A stretch of DNA of 64,000 bases from Lamellibrachia columna (GCA_963662155.1 OY759269.1:20343754-20407753); one strand, 5' to 3'. Shown: positions 36,840 through 48,781, numbered from the stretch's first letter. Notes: generated from the letters alone by a model not told the origin. A program made the numbers and translations.

Positions 36840-37275
36840 TTGTTGGCAAGTCACAAACTGGCAATCCAAGTCATGTCTCCAGTCATTGACCTGCAAGTCA
36901 AGTCAAGCTTCAAGCCAATGACCTCCAAGTCTGAGTTAAGTTTCGAGTCATCTCTCTGAATTCCAAGTCAAGTCCCAAGTCACCAGGATTCACCAATCGC
37001 CATGATAGTTGTGGTTAATCTGCGCTAATTTTTAGCAGGAAATTCAGGTGGATGCCGGCGCTACCGCAACATTAGCCAATCAGTCACAACAAGTACTTAA
37101 TTATTGTATTCCGTGCGGCCGTCACAACAACCTGGTCTCGTTTTGCGTAGGTCTTGAGCCACCAAACTTGTTGGCAAGTCATAAACTGGCAAGTCAAGTC
37201 TCAAGTCAGTGATTCCAAGTCAAGGCTCGAGTCATGAATTCCAAGTTCAGTCGCAATTAAGTCTTGAAAATAGGC
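36840..37275. repeat. CAAGTCA-rich degenerate repeat
   Basis: Scattered CAAGTCA/AAGTCAAGTC motifs, including two copies of TTGTTGGCAAGTCA near 36840 and 37170. Confidence 0.55.
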
Positions 37276-38004
37276 GACTCGTCTGACTATTAGTTAGTGC
37301 TGCACCTATTTTGGTACGCTGTACGTTTCATAATAATAGGTACACGCCATACGTTGCTGTGTAATCACCGAACAATGCCAACGTTTGATCTTTAACGTGT
37401 GGTCATGCGTGGGTTGTTCTGTAGAAGTCTAGATTTATAAACGGTTCTGTGGAAAGCGCCGATTATGCCTGACATATAACCTAATTGCTCGGCGCGTATG
37501 TTTATGTCGTAGCCATGACGTGGCCATCAGGTGATCATCAGGTGATATTAAGCATTGACCTTTGACCCCTGATTGCGCGGCAAATATGCTAAGGGCGTAA
37601 CCAAATGTAATTATAGGGCGCAGTTTGTGCGTGTATTCATCATATCAGTACTAACTGAAGCGTCATATTTTGCTAAGAACGTTCACAGTTCAGGGTGTCC
37701 ACCAATCATATGCATTGTTGCTTTACTGTAACGCATCGACCGTTGGAAAACGTCTTAGGGGCTATCCTTAAAGTACGTCACGTTATGTTTTGATTTGTTT
37801 GAAACCTCCACCCCCTTGTCACGCTTCGTAGCCCTGGCCTGCACCCACATCCCTACAACTGCGTTCGTTTTGAGAAGACCCCCACTTATTATGCATACAC
37901 CTATTTTCACAAAGTTTGCAGACTTCTCTCGTGCGCCACTGTACATGGTAGAGCCCGCGTTCCTTTTCTGTTCGAATTCAGTTGAGATATACCCCAAAAC
38001 TGGA

Positions 38005-38150
38005 GTTGCAATCAATGCTATCAGTTTGATATTGACAGCTAGACATAGCAATCAGTGCTGTCAGTCTGATATCGACAGCTAGACATAGCAATGCAATCAA
38101 TGCTATCAGTCTGATATCGACAGCTAGACATAGCAATCAATGCTACCAGT
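38005..38150. repeat. 47-bp tandem repeat, about three copies
   Basis: Unit around AATCAATGCTATCAGTCTGA, TATCGACAGCTAGACATAGC. A further partial copy (GATATCGACAGCTAGAC) sits at about 38427, on the far side of the SINE, so the SINE inserted into this array. Confidence 0.85.
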
Positions 38151-38151
38151 C

Positions 38152-38425
38152 TGATTTCAAATCCCACTGCGGTCGCTTCGAACCTTTGGCAAGTTTGATC
38201 ACCCCACGTTGCCACAGTTCACTCAGCTGTATAAATGAGTACCTGGCAATACAGACAGTGGTGGATATGTGAACGAGTAGCCTTCGCGCAGCAATTGCAG
38301 CGTGGCTGAATACTTCCCAAAGAAGTTGAGATGGCCTTGGAATGAACAGGTCTGCCAGGGGGTGAAGTGTAAAGCGCTTTGAGCAGGACCGGATACCGCG
38401 CTATATAAGAACATACCTTTACATT
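38152..38425 (+). mobile_element. tRNA-derived SINE, copy 4
   Basis: Plus-strand relative of the copy at 23564-23897. It starts within the B-box-like part (TTTCAAATCCCACTGC) and ends with AAAGCGCTTTGAGCAG and GCGCTATATAAGAACA. The head is lost. It is nested in the TIR transposon. Confidence 0.82.
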
Positions 38426-38857
38426 TTGATATCGACAGCTAGACAACAAAAAAACGCCTACCCGGACACGCGTGACGTACTTTATGGATGGCCCCTTAGT
38501 CGTCTGTGGCTGCTAAATCATTGCTTGGGAATGTGGAATGCATCAGGTGATGTGGTTGGACATCTACTTTACCTGATATGTTGTTGGCGTGACATGTACC
38601 GCGTCATGAGACCGGAAGTACGTACCGGATAACTACATTTCTGAGGTACTTCCGGTTGGCAGAGTTTTTTTTACCTGCGAACAGCGCATTCGACTCAGTT
38701 AGACGTGCCAGCACACTCGTGTACCGATCGAACATTTTATCGCACAAATTTCGGGGGAAATGTTTTTTTTATAAATGGCTGACTGTTCGTGTGTAAGTTT
38801 CAATACCCTACCATTTATAATATTCAAATCAGCGCTAAAAATAGTAGAACATTATCG

Positions 38858-38956
38858 CTCCTAAAGCCCGCCGCACACCGCCCGATTGTCTACGATCCGA
38901 CGCATCTCGACCGTCGCAGCATAGACAATCGGGCGGTGTGCAGCTAGCTTTAGGAG
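38858..38956. repeat. 35-bp GC-rich inverted repeat (fold-back element)
   Basis: Arms 38858-38892 and 38922-38956, with a 29-nt loop. The core CACACCGCCCGATTGTCTA is perfectly mirrored, as are the outer CTCCTAAAG and CTTTAGGAG ends; a few mismatches lie between. It is strikingly GC-rich against an AT-rich background. Confidence 0.9.
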
Positions 38957-39432
38957 GCAACTATTTTGTACAACGCCTAATGATCTCTAACACGTCATGT
39001 GTGAAGTTAGGATACACGCATTAATCTCCACGCTTATATTTCCCAGAATTCTTGCGGAAAATAAAAGGCTCGCCACCTACTGAGCACAGACATTCACCGA
39101 CAACACAATACCGCACCAAACGTCCGCCCATAGCACATACACCTAGAATAGCCACTATTATACTTACATGTTAACAGTAGGACTGAATTGCCGTTGACTT
39201 TGAGACGGAAATGTCTTTCTCTCGAGCGACTGTAGGCCAGGGTTTCATGTCTGCCAGTCAAGCGGAACGAGGTGACTACTGCCGGAAAGCAATGGCAGTG
39301 ACATTCTCTTTCCACAACGTGGTTTCTTCAGTTCAACCCACCCATCAATAAATCGCCGCATAACCTTGTTTTAAAGCGGACGTCCTGTGGTAGGTCTTCG
39401 GCATAATAATTCGTTGCTTACGAGCAGCATAT

Positions 39433-40228
39433 TTCACAGGTGGATGATAGCATTCGACAGTCATTGGCGGATGATAACATTGGGTAAGCATTGTTGGATG
39501 AGAGCATTTGACAGTCATTGGTGGATGATAGCATTCGACAGTCATTGGTGGATAACAGCATTGGACAATCATTGGTGGATGATAGCACTGGACAGCCATT
39601 GATGGATGATAGTATTAGGTAGTCATTGGCGGATGATGGCATTGGGTAGTCATTGGTGGATGATAGCATTCGACAGTCATTGGCGGATGATAGCACTGGG
39701 TAGTCATTGGTGGATGATAGCGGTTGGTAGTCGGTGGATGATAGCAGTCGCCAGTCATTGGGGTGGATGATAATATTCGACAATCATTGGTGGATGATAG
39801 CAATGGATAGTCATTGGTGGATGATAACATTCAACAGCCATTGGTAGATGATAACATTCGACAGTCATTGGTGGATGATAGCATTGTGTAGTCTTTGATC
39901 GATGATAACATTCGACAGTCTCTGGTGGATGATAGCGTTTCGTAGTCACTGGTGGATGACAGCATTTGATAGTCACTGGTGGATGACAGCAGTTGGTAGT
40001 CACTGGTGGATGATATCATTTGATAGTCACTGGTTGATGACAGCATTGGGTAGTCACTGGTGGATGATAGCATTGGGTAGTCACTGGTGGATGACAGCAT
40101 TGGGTAGTCACTTGTGGATGACAGCATTTGATAGTCACTGGTGGATGACAGCATTTGGTAGTCGCTGGTGGATGACAGCATTTGGTAGTCACTGGTGGAT
40201 GACAGGATTTGGTAGTCACTGGTGGATG
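39433..40228. repeat. 27-bp minisatellite, about 29 copies
   Basis: Unit AGTCATTGGTGGATGATAGC plus ATTCGAC, with later copies reading CACTGG instead of CATTGG. Since 27 is divisible by three, long ORFs appear in several frames on both strands (9-residue repeats). No start or signal context supports translation. Confidence 0.95.
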
Positions 40229-40284
40229 TCTGGCTATTCAGCCATGGCGAAAATTCAGGTTCAACAACGGAAACGAATATGCGC

Positions 40285-40312
40285 GCATGCGTGCACGCAT
40301 GCACGCACGCAT
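40285..40312. repeat. Short GCATGCACGC microsatellite
   Basis: Alternating GCAC/GCAT units. Confidence 0.8.
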
Positions 40313-40569
40313 GCACACTTACTGTTAAATGTTTACATTATTTTATTGTTTCACTCACAATTTGTAGTAGGTGTTCATAACAAATGGTTAATAGTAGTTT
40401 CATTTGTAAGAAATATAAAACATAAAGCACACGCCGACTTGCACACACGCTGCTGTAAGGGTCCGTCTCGGTGGCTGGACGCTGCGGCTGTGGATACACA
40501 GAGGGCTAAAGATCTTCATAGTGAGCTTACAAGATCGCAAAAACATGACAGTATGACTGGTCGAACCTG

Positions 40570-42414
40570 AGTAAAATTGTGCATTACGGTGGTCAATTGG
40601 ATTAAAGCAAATACCCCACACAGCACCGACGAAGCATCCTCCACACTAGACAACCGGTCTACATAAAGTAGCTCGGTTTCACGCAATGCTATGTCACGTG
40701 CTAAGTAATAAACGTATCAATTGTTATATTACGTAATTTCACGGCGCAGTGGGACGGCTTAAGTTCCTCAGTTACAATCGGCACTTCGCAACACGAGGTC
40801 AGTGTCATGTGCATTGAACAATCTTCACAGTGTGAATAACTCACCCAGTCAGAAATATTGCGACACGTACATACAGTGACACGCACACTGTACCATACCA
40901 CACTGAACCCTGTGGTGGGCAGAGTCACGCCCGTACGTAGCTAGTCACGTGACTGAAACTCGTCGTTAAATGGCTGTCAAAATAAAGACATACAGCACTT
41001 GACCAATTCGACGGCTTCAATTAACGTCCAAGATTTTAGTTACTAAACCATACTACAGTTCACGAATCAATTAACCTAAATACGCCAAGTCCCCACCTTA
41101 CCGCTCACGTTTGGAGCCACAATGACGGACCGATGTGGATTACAGAAACACGACGCCGGTGTCGGTGTGCATAAGAAATGCGCTCGTGTACAAGAAACGT
41201 ACGTAAAACAGGTGGCGCTACACAATTATGAAAATACTACAACACGAGAAACAACGCTACGGATACGTGTGTACACAAATATGAGGAGAAACAGACTTAT
41301 AGCAGTAGTAGAGGAAGCGACAATCAATAACGCCACACTGTGTACACATCATCTATTATGTTGTGCATTCAACCCGAGTACAGTGTAAGGCATGTATCCG
41401 AAGGGCCGTGTGTTGGTATCTCGGCCTGTATATTGCATTTGTACTGCTCAACTATGTGTACACCTCGGTGCATAACAGTAACGCTAAATGTATACTTATG
41501 CTGCATGTACAGTGACACTAAATATATATGTTTCAGGTACTCGGGTGCAGACTACAGACCATTAAATGTTCTGACGTAGAAACAATACATACAAACATCC
41601 ATCATGATACAATCAAAGACGGTGGATTTATAATTCATAGTACCTCTTAAATCAGAGAAAATGTGTTCGGATTTGTTCATTACGTCTTAAGTCTTCTTGT
41701 ATTACCCTTCATAAACTACTGCCGTGACACAGCTTTAGTTCAATCGACACGAAGACAGTATGTTCGTTTGTGCGCCATATGAAATACACCGAAAGTAATC
41801 TTTACACAAATCCGTTTGCTGCACACTGTATCACGTCACACTATTAAATATGTCTAACAGAAACGACAGGCACAATCATAAAACCTATAGTACCAGACAT
41901 CCTAATACACCATACACACAATATCACTTGAGACACGAAACATTCGTCGTATGAATTGACTCAAAAAACTCGTTTTGATCGGTCTAAACAAACAAAACCA
42001 CGCAAGACGGTATCCTGTTGCGCCGTTTATCCTCCCTCCCGAGCCACGTCGACAGCCACGTGTCGCCACTGTGACAAGAAGAACGCTTAGTTCACGGCTC
42101 ACTCCATCCGGGTTTATGGTCGCAAACGGGATTTTTCGGGTGTTGGCTCTACTAAACGTGCGATACGTTTGCCACCGTAAACCCGGTTTATAAGATCGTG
42201 AAACCGCGATACTGATAGAGACTGTCGGAGCGGTGCAATGTCGGATCGACTTCTCGCTGCCGAGGCGGAGACACCGACGAGGTGACGTCCCTATTGTTGT
42301 ACCCAGACCTTCCGAGTCTCTTCCGCCATTACCAGGAGCGGTAGCAGTGGTGGTGATCGCAGGATCACGCAGCGGATCCCACCGAATCTCCTTCAACCGG
42401 GCGTCACGGGCTCG
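40570..42414. other. Intergenic, no gene confirmed; includes the SMT 3' flank
   Basis: The GC-rich part just below 42414 is probably the 3' UTR of the methyltransferase. An 88-codon plus-strand ORF at 41122-41388 has a good Kozak context but no recognisable content. Confidence 0.4.
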
Positions 42415-45400
42415 CTAATTTGTCGATGGGCCGGGCTTCCTGGCGACCACCAGAAACATGGGGGAGAACACACCCTCCTTACCGCCGTTCACTAGAGAGT
42501 CAGCACCCCTGCACAGGGTCCGGTGCACTTTGACGGAGCCAGACGGAGCGAAGCCAATAAGCTCCATACCCATGAGAGCCACGTGTGTGAGCCAGCGTCC
42601 GACGGGGGTGATCTTGAAGTCCCGCAATGTCCAGCGAGGTTGCATCACCGAGTACCAAGCGACGGGAGATTGCTTCACCAGGTCGGCCGTCTCTAATATC
42701 TCGAAGCCGTTGGATTTCGCTGCGTGAAACACTGTCTCTATACTGTTGATGTCTGGTAAGCCGTCCCCCAACTGAATATGAGCAAAATAACAATGTTAAA
42801 TTGACAGTCTGAAAAAGAGAGACGCAGTTGTGTATGTCGATAGGTTTGTTGTAAATCGAACGGCGTCAGCGAAAATAAAATTAATATCCAGTTCACGTGA
42901 CCAGTGTAGATACTAGTTTAACATGTTATAATACTCGTCACGAATCACCTTTCTTATAATGGAATTTTCCTTTTTTACGCCCGCCCGCCCGCCCGCCCGA
43001 CCGACCGACCGACCGACCGACCGACCGACCGACCGACCGACCGACCGACCGACCGACCGACCGACCGACCGACCGACCGACCGACCGACCGACCGACCGA
43101 CCGCCCGCCCGCCCGCCCGCCCGCCCGCCCGACCGACCGACCGACCGACCGACCGACCGACCGACCGACCGACCGACCGACCGACCGACCGACCGACCGA
43201 CCGACCGACCGACCGACCGACCGACCGACCGACCGACCGAAAGACCATGACCAAAGAAGCTACGTACCATGATGTCTTCCTTCAGTTTGTTGTGGTACGG
43301 ATCATTCGGGTCGTATTTGTCTGTCATGACCCATTCATACGAGGCGAACAGACCGCCCGGCTTGAGTAGCCTGTACGCCTCCCGATAGACTTTGCAGAGG
43401 TCTGCGGCATGACACGACGCCTCAATAGCGTACGCCTTGTCAAATGTTTCCGATTCGAGCGGTGCCTTGCAGAAGTCGCCCTGCGTGGCCACAACAATAC
43501 AATTAATTGATTAACAAACTATTCATGTAGAATGCATTTTGATTGAATATCAATGCATTTAAATTAAAAGGCAATATTCATAATAGTAATTATATGACCG
43601 TGTGCGTAGGATATTCAAGGCTATGTTAATGGTACAAAGTCAGATAAGTGTTATCCTAAGATCATGTTATATACGCTAAATTGTGTATACTCTAAAACAG
43701 TGTCCGCGCAAATGTGTGTTAATTTAATGAACCGCGTGTTTTTATATACTTTTCTAATGTTTCATTTTAATGTTTCAACCCGAATATCATGTTTACATCG
43801 CATGTTGAACGGCAATGTTGACATTCATAAACATATGACGGTCAAATTATATTTAAAAACCGTGGTTCAGTAAAACACATTTGGGCGGTCAACATTTCAG
43901 AGCAGTAGATACAGTTTAAAGTAAGTAACCAATAATACGTTGCATCTTGAAATATATACATACATAAACTGAGTAATTTACACGAATTTAAACCGGTAGT
44001 CTGTGAACACTGACTACTGTTTGGACACGAATTCACTCCGTTCGATGTTCTTATAATCTTGTTTTCATCCTTAAATCTTGCGACATCTTGTGACTAAATA
44101 AAACGTGTCGTGCAGCCGGGTCCTGTGCTTTGGCTCTCTAACCTTAACAAAGTTGCACAGGTGCTCAACCCCGGCCGATTTAGTGAGTTCTCGGGCTCTG
44201 TGGATCTGGTAGTCGTTGATGTTCAGACCGGTCACTTTGGCGTCCGAGAAGAGAGCAATATTTCTGGCCGGGCCCCCGATCCCGCAACCCATGTCCTGCA
44301 AGTGACAACAACGTTATCAATGTCAATCGCGTTATCAGTGTCAGTAACGTCAATTACGGAAATCGTCATCAATCTGAACCACGACGTTATTAACCAACCG
44401 CTGCTTACGATGGCATAGGAGTTAGCAAACACATAGTGTGATAGGAAATCAACAAATTTAATTATATTTTCCAGTGATATTATTGTATTCTACAGCAATG
44501 TGATCACGCTGGGTTTACGTTCTTGTCTAGGCAATTCATTATATAATTGTGCAAAACCAGTTGCATCGTCCTGCAATGATTGGCCTTCGTCTTGCCGCTA
44601 AACATTGTCTCTAGAACATAGGAAACATTATCTTTAACATTATCTTCAACATTATCTTCAACATTAGGAACAAGACAAGAGGCAACTAACGTTGACAATG
44701 TCAACACAAATGGGGAAAATGGCAGAAGATCGAGACAGACGGAGACAGGTCGTCGAGAGGGCGGAAAAGAATTCATGGTGTTGCTCCATTCCGCAAAGAA
44801 TTCATGGTGTTGCTCCATTCCGCAAAGAATTCATGGTGTTGCTCCATTCCGCAAAGAATTCATGGTGTTGCTCCATTCCGCAAAGAATTCATGGTGTTGC
44901 TCCATTCCGCAAAGGATTTAAACGGAATTCAATGCAGAGGACATAATACGTTCCTGTGTTTTCTTGACCAACCGGTGCATTTGTCGAAGTAGTATTTAGT
45001 GCGTCCACTGGTACTGGTGGAGACACGTCAATTTGTTTAGAGTAATGATGCAACAATTAATATTAAGGAAAGTGTGTCATATAATGAATCAATGTTGTTA
45101 GGTAAATAAAACTAAAGCGGTTCCAACGATTGCGACCAAATGTGGTCTTAGTTGGAGTATCCCATCCCATTGACATAGTCGACACTGATTCCTTATGTTG
45201 TACTGCTTAATGTAGTGTTTACTGTTCTTGTTCAGTTATTGCTTTCGTTTTACTATAGGAGAACATTGTATAATGTCAACTTAGATTATGTACGAATTAT
45301 TTTGTTTGTTTTTGGGACAACGAAACGTTTCCTGATTCTGGCCACTTATAGCTTCACTTAGACGACAACGACATTGTCGCAAATGCCACCCCAGTCTCTC

Positions 45401-45759
45401 TCCCCCTCCGCCCCCCACCCCCCCCCGTCGACCTATACACTGACCAGCACACGTTCTCCCGGCTCGAGCTTCAGCTTCAGCGCGAGTCGGTACTCGTGCT
45501 TGGCGATGGCGTGCTCGAAGGACTCGCCCTTGTGCATCGTCGCGAAGTGGAACGACTCGCCCCAGCCGTACTCGAAGAAGTCCGTCGCCAGGTCGTAGTA
45601 CTGGTTCGCCAGGTCGCTGCTGTTGTCCTGCCGCAGACTCTCCGCCGCGTCCTTGTTGTTGTTGTTGAAGAACTCGAGGTAGGCATCGGCCGCCTTCGAC
45701 ACCTTCTTCCGCTCACTGACCGGCTTCAGCAGGGACGTGATCGTCGGCTTCTCCATGTC
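42415..45759 (-). CDS. SMT: Sterol C-24 methyltransferase (SMT/ERG6 family), four exons
   Basis: Transfers a methyl group from S-adenosylmethionine to C-24 of a sterol side chain, the step that separates ergosterol and phytosterols from cholesterol. Exons: 45445-45759, 44143-44295, 43268-43480 and 42415-42771; all introns are phase 0 GT-AG. The ATG at 45754-45756 (GACATGG, strong context) gives 344 residues, near family length. Signature regions: sterol-binding [13 protein letters not shown] (residues 60-72), SAM-binding [11 protein letters not shown] (105-115), [22 protein letters not shown] (172-180), [14 protein letters not shown] (203-216), and the SMT-type C-terminus with [12 protein letters not shown]. 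All expected acidic and aromatic positions I know of are present, with no stop or frameshift, so it looks functional. The acceptor three bases before the ATG implies a 5' UTR exon upstream. Introns carry a GACC microsatellite, a MITE and a 29-bp minisatellite. Small-molecule SAM methyltransferases of other types lack the YEWVMTDKY block. Confidence 0.95.
42978..43240. repeat. (GACC)n/(CCGC)n microsatellite
   Basis: About 260 bp of ACCG units with two CCGC-rich patches, in SMT intron 3. It gives artefactual Val-Gly-Arg-Ser ORFs that run on from the SMT exon in one frame. Confidence 0.98.
43700..43908. mobile_element. Fold-back MITE-like element, family E copy 3
   Basis: The arms AAATGTGTGTTAATTTAATG near 43710 and GTGGTTCAGTAAAACACATTT near 43863 are inverted relatives. 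The core AATGTTTCAACCCGAATATC matches the copy at 13851. It lies in SMT intron 2. Confidence 0.65.
44769..44913. repeat. 29-bp minisatellite, five perfect copies
   Basis: Unit GAATTCATGGTGTTGCTCCA plus TTCCGCAAA, each copy with an EcoRI site, in SMT intron 1. The near-identity of the units implies recent expansion. Confidence 0.97.
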
Positions 45760-45802
45760 CTGAAAACACGTAATAATAATAATATTACTAAAATCCAGCA
45801 AG

Positions 45803-45860
45803 TGTGTGTGTGTGCGTGCGTGCGTGCGGGCGTGCGGGCGTGCGGGCGTGCGTGCGTGTA
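45803..45860. repeat. TGTG/TGCG/GGCG microsatellite
   Basis: Compound GT and GCGT/GGCGT units, just upstream of the SMT coding start. Confidence 0.9.
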
Positions 45861-45879
45861 ACGCTACTTCTCCTAGACG

Positions 45880-46285
45880 CGTTGTATCTCGTGCGCCAAA
45901 CTTTCAGGGGTTCGTCTAACGATTTCACGTGACATTTTTTTTTAATTCACCCCGCTGTTACCCTTGCTACGAACAATCGAATTACCCTCTGTCGCTTGTC
46001 CAAAACACTATGCGAACAATTACGTACAACGTCACGAGTATATTCTACTACTGTTCCATGTTACGTAATACAGTGGCAACGCGTTACTAGACATTTCCAT
46101 GACTACCAGTATAATGTCGCAATTTCGAGAGTTGTACTCCAAGAAGCCATCAAGATATTGACTGGCAGCAACAGGGAAAAAGGCATACATTGATATTCTG
46201 TGATAGTTTTGTGTATCGTGAAATTTTGTGAAAGTTGTGAGAATTGTCACTTACGAACTACAAAGTTATCCCGTCCGGAAGATGC
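45880..46285 (+). repeat. Dispersed repeat carrying an exon-like segment (family D, copy 2)
   Basis: Collinear with 12390-12790 and in the same orientation, including the T-run, CAATCGAATTACCCTC and CAAGAAGCCATCAAGATATT. The plus-strand reading YNVAISRVVLQEAIKILTGS ends in a stop at about 46193. It lies just upstream of SMT. Confidence 0.55.
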
Positions 46286-46599
46286 GCATTTCAGACATTG
46301 CATGGCAATAAAACACAGCCGTGTCATTTCTGTTAACACGTCTTTGGAAATACCAACAAAACCATATCTGTTGATAACGTTTATAGAAAATACATTTTTA
46401 AAAGTTCTGTGTACGCCTGGTTCTCCTGGTGAGACGACATTAATTATCAAGTTACTGAATAATTCATAAATGGGCCAAGCCAATCTGCCCAGACATGCCA
46501 ACTGACCATCAGCGTTCTGTATCTCGTACGGAACAGACCGGGCTAGAATCTGAATGATGTTTGGGAGAGAGGGTCGATGAAAGGGAATGTACGACATTC

Positions 46600-48240
46600 A
46601 CTGCCTAACTGAACGACTTGTTACGGGACATTGCGATACTGAATGTATAAGTATTTATAACATATCAGTTGGTTTAAGATACTATACGGTTACATACACA
46701 ACGTGTTGCCGTAATGATCACATCTTAATAATTTCGAAAATACACGAATTAACGATGATATATTATAATTTTTTATCGTAGTTTTACGACACACGCAGAG
46801 ACCGCTTTACTGCAATTGACGACATAGTAATACATTTTCAAATCTGAAAGTGACATGTAACGTTTTTCACAATGTCTGCCGGTAACCGTACTGCAGCAAC
46901 AGAGATCAAAACATGAAGTATAGCATTGTCAATTTAGATGTACTTTGAGGATGAAAAATGCCAGGAATCTAGGCATTTATATTATGCGAAACTCAATACT
47001 AGCTTCATATCAGTTAACCAACGAAAATCGTTATACATTCCCTTTAATAATGGGTCGTTCTGTGTGGTGAAGACTAACATACTGTTGTTTATTGAAGCTA
47101 GAATAAACTTCGCCCTCTTCCATCTTCCTCTCCACGTTTCTGATTACAGATCAACCAGTCGAACGCTGACTTTTCAGCTGCTGTGTTAACCTTTGTGATT
47201 GCTCGATGGAATGTTCGAGGCCGACATACGGAACTTTACTTTAATTGCTTGTGGACCCGTCGTCGCTGGTCGGACGGGTCGGGTAATGATGGGAATTTCC
47301 TGCAAACGCTCTTTAAAGTTCGGGCGCGGCCCAGCCGTCTGGTTCCCAAAAATCTGTCGACCAAGCCAGAAAGTCGGCCGAAGCACAAATGATTTGGCGC
47401 ACTTCTGTACATTGTGTAGGACACAATTACGCCAAGGGGTGGTGACACGACTCCTGGCTTGCGACGATGCTTAACGAAGCCCGATCTCGACTGTACGAGT
47501 AGCAGTCATTCCGCCCTGCTCAGTCACGTAGGCCATTGTTCAGAATCTTCAATGAACGTTTGTGCGTAGTTGGTATGCACTCGTCAACTGCGTGACGCAC
47601 GCATTGCCTTTAATCGGCCAAGTGCTCCTGGTCGCGGCTATACAATGTAATGTTATAGGACTAACTATCTATCACGACCAAACACGCTCGCCACAGTAAC
47701 GGCGCAAACAGGCCGACAATAATCGGCCGGATAACGAAAATGCCATTCATGGGACGACAATAGCATCAGCGAAGGCGTGGTGCTAAGTTCTTAAGTCCGA
47801 TATTCCAGTACTTGTGTTACTTAAGTCAATTCGAAGACACGTTGCTACACGCACGCAGTACTTCCAACCTATCCCGTCGTCCGTGCCGTTAAGAATCCCT
47901 CGATTTCTCGACTATTTTCCCATGCGCTGTTGTGCGCAAAAGGACAGCATTACTGGATATATGAAAGTTTTCATTTTCACAGAGGACAACAAATGAATGG
48001 AACGAATTATTACTTTTTATTATTTATTAATTTACTACTATAATTTTTTTCCTTACACATTGATATTTAAATTTGGTATTGTATTTTTAGCATACATAGT
48101 AACTTGGGTGTAATATAATTTAGACATATAACTCTTACCTATGGGTAAACCTCACTATTGTATAGTTTTATGCATTTTATGACAACTTTTTTTATCACTG
48201 TTATATCATAAACGCCTCTGAACATATTTTATTTCCGTAC
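46600..48240. other. Intergenic, no gene seen
   Basis: Several overlapping short ORFs on both strands near 47.2-47.5 kb are shadows of a GC-richer patch; none has domain-like content or splice signals I would trust. Confidence 0.4.
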
Positions 48241-48242
48241 AT

Positions 48243-48278
48243 ACGGCGCCATAGAAATAAATGTTATTATTATTAATT
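48243..48278 (+). mobile_element. LINE 3' tail relic (family B)
   Basis: Only the terminal ACGGCGCCATAGAA block and the ATTATT tail remain. Confidence 0.5.
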
Positions 48279-48781
48279 CTGCCGGTGGAAATAGAAGGTC
48301 AATCCGGAACTTCGGTATACCTGCTGTGTCCGACTGAGACATTGCTTACTGCTGCCACTGTCAAAGCCATAGCGATACATTTGACCGACAATGGATGGTT
48401 CTCGAGCATTACACGATCAGCGCCCAACGCGACTGCGGCATCATGCAAAGCCAGATACGGCTGGGCTTACATATACACGAGGCGATATTGTCGCGTACGA
48501 CCAAACTGCAGTACGACCAAACTGCAGGTTGACCGTCCGGTGCAAGTCGTACGGGTCACAGCTCGAAATTAACGGCGCAAAGAGCACATTTCGCCAGTTG
48601 ACAGCCATATCGCGCCCGTTGAAGCTGATATTTCTAAACGATGGGAACAACTAATGCTTACACCCATAGCCACCTGATCCACAGTCGCAAATAAATGGTT
48701 CGTACGTAAGAATTTACACAGATGTGGCGAAAAAACATCCATAGACCGAGATACGAAATTTCGTAACTTTCTGTGGGGTGC

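Larger units (their letters stand above)
37751..38502. mobile_element. Non-autonomous DNA transposon with 32-bp TIRs
   Basis: The left end CGTCTTAGGGGCTATCCTTA plus AAGTACGTCACG (37751-37782) is the inverted partner of 38471-38502, with about four mismatches in 32 bp. A GGGGC-ATCC-TAAAGTACGTCACG-type end is familiar from invertebrate DNA transposons; I cannot assign the superfamily. The interior holds a 47-bp tandem repeat and a SINE insertion, and no transposase. Confidence 0.75.

Noticed and set aside
41122..41388. 88-codon plus-strand ORF with good Kozak context
   Set aside because: No domain, no neighbouring exons, length within chance expectation.
41902..42396. 164-codon minus-strand ORF just after the SMT stop
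   Set aside because: GC-rich 3' flank of SMT; no recognisable content and no independent start context of note.
42913..43492. Long Val-Gly-Arg-Ser/Pro-Thr-Asp ORFs
   Set aside because: Produced by the (GACC)n run in SMT intron 3; the real coding part is exon 43268-43480 only.
42415..45759. SMT as fungal or algal contamination
   Set aside because: Its introns and flanks carry repeat families found elsewhere in the window, and it lies between metazoan-type loci.
46247..46597. 116-codon minus-strand ORF upstream of SMT
   Set aside because: Starts with ATG and ends near a donor-like site, but its 3' part overlaps the dispersed family D repeat, whose conserved reading is on the other strand; no domain recognised.
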